DNA from: Prochlorococcus sp. AG-679-K21
GTDB taxonomy: Bacteria > Cyanobacteriota > Cyanobacteriia > PCC-6307 > Cyanobiaceae
DNA: 32,492 nucleotides
NCBI GenBank assembly: GCA_003208885.1
Contig: QCUP01000009.1
Span: forward strand, 1 to 32,492
Direction: 5' to 3'
Shown: in pieces, positions 30,896 through 32,492 of the stretch
Layout: every line of letters starts with the position of its first letter
How positions within the stretch are numbered: the stretch's first letter is position 1
Program-made: the position numbers and the translations under genes
The notes under the pieces: generated by a model
What the model was told of the DNA's origin: nothing
Seen by the model: only the letters and a program-made list of their open reading frames with translations
Databases searched by the model: none

Positions 30896-31408
30896 TTAAG
30901 TCTTGACTTTGTGTTTCAAAGGATTAAATCTGACTCTTTTAATTTGATCGTTTTCCCAAATCCAATAAACAGGTGCACTTCTTCTTGCTTTAATTAAAAT
31001 CTCTTTGTCTAATTTTTGCGGTATAAATTCTTTATAAGGATCAAAAAATTTATCTCTTGTTGGTTGATTTAAAACAATACTACCCTCTTTTCCAGAAATT
31101 GATCTGTGATAAGTTCCAATAGGAATTTCTAATGCCCCCATTTTTCTATTTAAATAAATTACATGATGTGGCTCTTCCCATGAAGGATTTATCAAAATAA
31201 ATTTTCTTTCGCCAGTAATAACTAAATTGTGATCAATTTGATGTTCGTGAACATAATATTGTTCATATTCAAAATCATCAGGAGGAGATATAGCTTCTTT
31301 AGAGTGAATTACCACATCGCAACCATTAGATGCTACCAAGCCCGCATCAAAGAATGTAACTTTTGGAGTTTCTCTAAAAATAGTTGTTGAGTAGAATTTT
31401 AATTCCAT
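30896..31408 (-). CDS. Cupin-like protein
   Basis: 170 residues. A beta-barrel pattern with HEHQIDHNLVITGERKFILI then EEPHHVIYLNRKMGALEIP and TYHRSISGKEGSIVLN fits an RmlC-like cupin. Several histidines (HEHQ, PHH, YH) could bind metal. Exact family and substrate not recognised. Monocistronic by appearance. Confidence 0.6.
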   Translation of the reverse strand: MELKFYSTTIFRETPKVTFFDAGLVASNGCDVVIHSKEAISPPDDFEYEQYYVHEHQIDHNLVITGERKFILINPSWEEPHHVIYLNRKMGALEIPIGTYHRSISGKEGSIVLNQPTRDKFFDPYKEFIPQKLDKEILIKARRSAPVYWIWENDQIKRVRFNPLKHKVKT

Positions 31409-31484
31409 AATTTAACCTCTAGTGTTAATAAATTTATGAATATTATTAAGACCTGTTATCAAGAATAAAATTAATAGTGGATAG

Positions 31485-31631
31485 TTAGTCGCAACAAACT
31501 AAACAATCTTCTTGAATTGGATAATCAATATATTTTTTCTCAAAAGTTTCTTCTAAATTCCCCATCTCCTTGACATAATCCAGATCTCTTAACTGTTTGT
31601 GTGGAACGGTGAATTGAGTTTGTAGTTTCAT
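31485..31631 (-). CDS. Small protein with CLVCCD tail, 48 residues
   Basis: MKLQTQFTVPHKQLRDLDYV then EDCLVCCD at the end. Strong ribosome site AGGAGG six bases before ATG. The cysteine cluster suggests metal or redox binding. It lies 13 bp after a small membrane peptide gene on the same strand. Confidence 0.65.
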   Translation of the reverse strand: MKLQTQFTVPHKQLRDLDYVKEMGNLEETFEKKYIDYPIQEDCLVCCD

Positions 31632-31644
31632 TTTTTCCTCCTAT

Positions 31645-31746
31645 TTAATATTGTTGTTTGAAGCCATGCCAAGTTTGAGAAAACCTTAATCCTAGATAAG
31701 AAATTAAAATTATCCAAAATAGAATTTCTATGCCTAAATTAATCAT
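31645..31746 (-). CDS. Single-helix membrane peptide, 33 residues
   Basis: MINLGIEILFWIILISYLGL then RFSQTWHGFKQQY. AGGAGG precedes the ATG. Probably cotranscribed with the CLVCCD gene. Unknown. Confidence 0.65.
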   Translation of the reverse strand: MINLGIEILFWIILISYLGLRFSQTWHGFKQQY

Positions 31747-31831
31747 TTGTTTTTCCTCCTTTTTATCTACTTATGATTTAGTACGGGTGATATATAAAAA
31801 TCAAGCGTAAGAATACTTAAAAGATTAAGTA

Positions 31832-31984
31832 TTAATCACAATAAACTTTGCAATGGTTATTAGTAGGATGCTCTTTGCATTCATTATTCCAATAAGCTTC
31901 GAGTTCTTTTGCCTTTATATCGTATGAAAGGTTTTTTTTATCCATATCCATCTCTTGGATAGTAAATGTGTCGTTTAGTGCCAT
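31832..31984 (-). CDS. CP12-like small protein, 50 residues
   Basis: CP12 is a disordered redox linker that ties GAPDH to phosphoribulokinase in darkness. The C-terminal part, AYWNNECKEHPTNNHCKVYC followed by D, matches the C-terminal cysteine pair region of CP12 (YCDENPEADECRIYDD). The N-terminal CP12 cysteine pair and AWD core are absent, so only the GAPDH-binding end is represented. Complete ATG frame. Confidence 0.65.
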   Translation of the reverse strand: MALNDTFTIQEMDMDKKNLSYDIKAKELEAYWNNECKEHPTNNHCKVYCD

Positions 31985-32049
31985 AAGACTTACCTATTGA
32001 CTACACTTAAGTTCTAATTCATTTGAATAGTTAATCTCAAGTTTTATGT

Positions 32050-32082
32050 GTGCGGTTAGAGGAACAAAATTGTACGGATTAA
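32050..32082. repeat. Three 11-bp periodic units, copy 2
   Basis: GTGCGGTTAGA, GGAACAAAATT, GTACGGATTAA. It matches the block at 19557-19589, including the flanking ATGT on the left. A plus-strand 18-codon frame runs through it here but is interrupted in the other copy, so it is probably not coding. Confidence 0.45.
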
Positions 32083-32170
32083 GGATCAAAAAAGACTCTT
32101 AAAATCAAAATGAGGACAATCAATATTTTTATATATTTCTTAGCTTATAAGTCTTTTTGTGACCTGTAAT

Positions 32171-32446
32171 TTATTTCGTTGTCGAAGTGAATTCTTTTAT
32201 TTGAAGCTTAGGTTCATAAACAGCTCCATTACATACTGCTACAGCAAGGCTCTCTTTTGCTTCTTTATCCCACCCTTTTAAATCTTTTTCTTTTTCATTA
32301 ATCCAACGTACTGTTTTATCAAGACATAGATTCCAGTAAGAAGCTTTTCTTGAAACAGGAATTAAAGAAATAGCTATCAGAACTATCGCTGCTGTAGATG
32401 TAATTACGCAGTATTTAATAATATTAGGACTTTTATGAGGGGACAT
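32171..32446 (-). CDS. Membrane-anchored protein of unknown function, 91 residues
   Basis: N-terminal helix CVITSTAAIVLIAISLIPV (about 13-31), then an exported helical domain with two cysteines (WNLCLDKT, VAVCNGAV) and a polar tail. ATG at 32446. Not recognised. Confidence 0.65.
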   Translation of the reverse strand: MSPHKSPNIIKYCVITSTAAIVLIAISLIPVSRKASYWNLCLDKTVRWINEKEKDLKGWDKEAKESLAVAVCNGAVYEPKLQIKEFTSTTK

Positions 32447-32492
32447 AATATAAATTGTTTAACCTTTCTAATATAGTTCAGCAATCAATCAT

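Noticed and set aside
31600-31622. GTGTGGAACGG resembling an arm unit
   Set aside because: It is inside the 48-residue CLVCCD gene, unpaired and without a core; chance similarity.

Overview
The window looks like a chromosomal segment of a high-light-adapted Prochlorococcus. It is very AT-rich and densely packed with tiny genes. Its housekeeping genes have cyanobacterial forms: GroEL with a GGDFDY tail, a cyanobacterial-type RpoZ, DUF1818 and DUF2811 proteins. It also carries short high-light-inducible (Hli) proteins ending TTGQIIPGIV. Species and strain are inferred from recognition, not from a search.

Layout. Bases 1-7535 are stable core: groL (5' end outside the window), secG, gpmI, pyrR, an Hsp70-like gene, rpoZ, DUF1818, DUF2811 and an EVE-domain gene. 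Bases 7504-24880 are an accessory island that begins inside the first codons of the EVE gene. It holds a 1671-residue helicase-nuclease (probable phage defence), a translationally coupled operon of four exported or membrane-anchored proteins, lipoproteins, clpS, Yfr1-like and Yfr2-family small RNAs, a J-domain protein, a metallothionein-like peptide, a Nif11-leader-like protein and many very small genes. Bases 24400-32446 hold light-stress and photosystem-like small membrane proteins: a PsbN-like protein, three Hli proteins, a PsbY-like/PsbF-like fusion that lacks the haem histidine, DoxX, DUF3303, a cupin-like protein and a CP12-like peptide.

Main discovery. The island is punctuated by eight copies or part-copies of one composite site. 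Each has a core containing CATTAGCCA, which read on the minus strand is the EVE N-terminus (codons for W-L-M). Where complete, the core is flanked on each side, about 50 bp away, by a pair of adjacent 11-bp direct repeats. The two 11-mers of a pair match each other but differ in sequence from site to site. This is the geometry of tyrosine-recombinase attachment sites (arm pair, core, arm pair). I read the island as serial accretion of small cassettes at the 5' end of the EVE gene. Each insertion pushed the older EVE start outward as a scar and rebuilt the gene's first codons. A 36-bp exact duplication (7504-7539 and 20146-20181) marks the EVE-adjacent junction and an older one. No recombinase gene is present, so the cassettes are probably mobilised in trans. 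A palindromic repeat lies next to the right arm of most sites; it may correspond to the roughly 48-bp Prochlorococcus island repeat I recall as PRE1.

Regulation visible in the sequence: several factor-independent terminators, a Fur/Zur-like box before the metallothionein-like gene, a shared TTGACAGTCG box before two minus-strand operons, ATGA stop/start coupling, and a nested-hairpin leader upstream of the Nif11-like gene.
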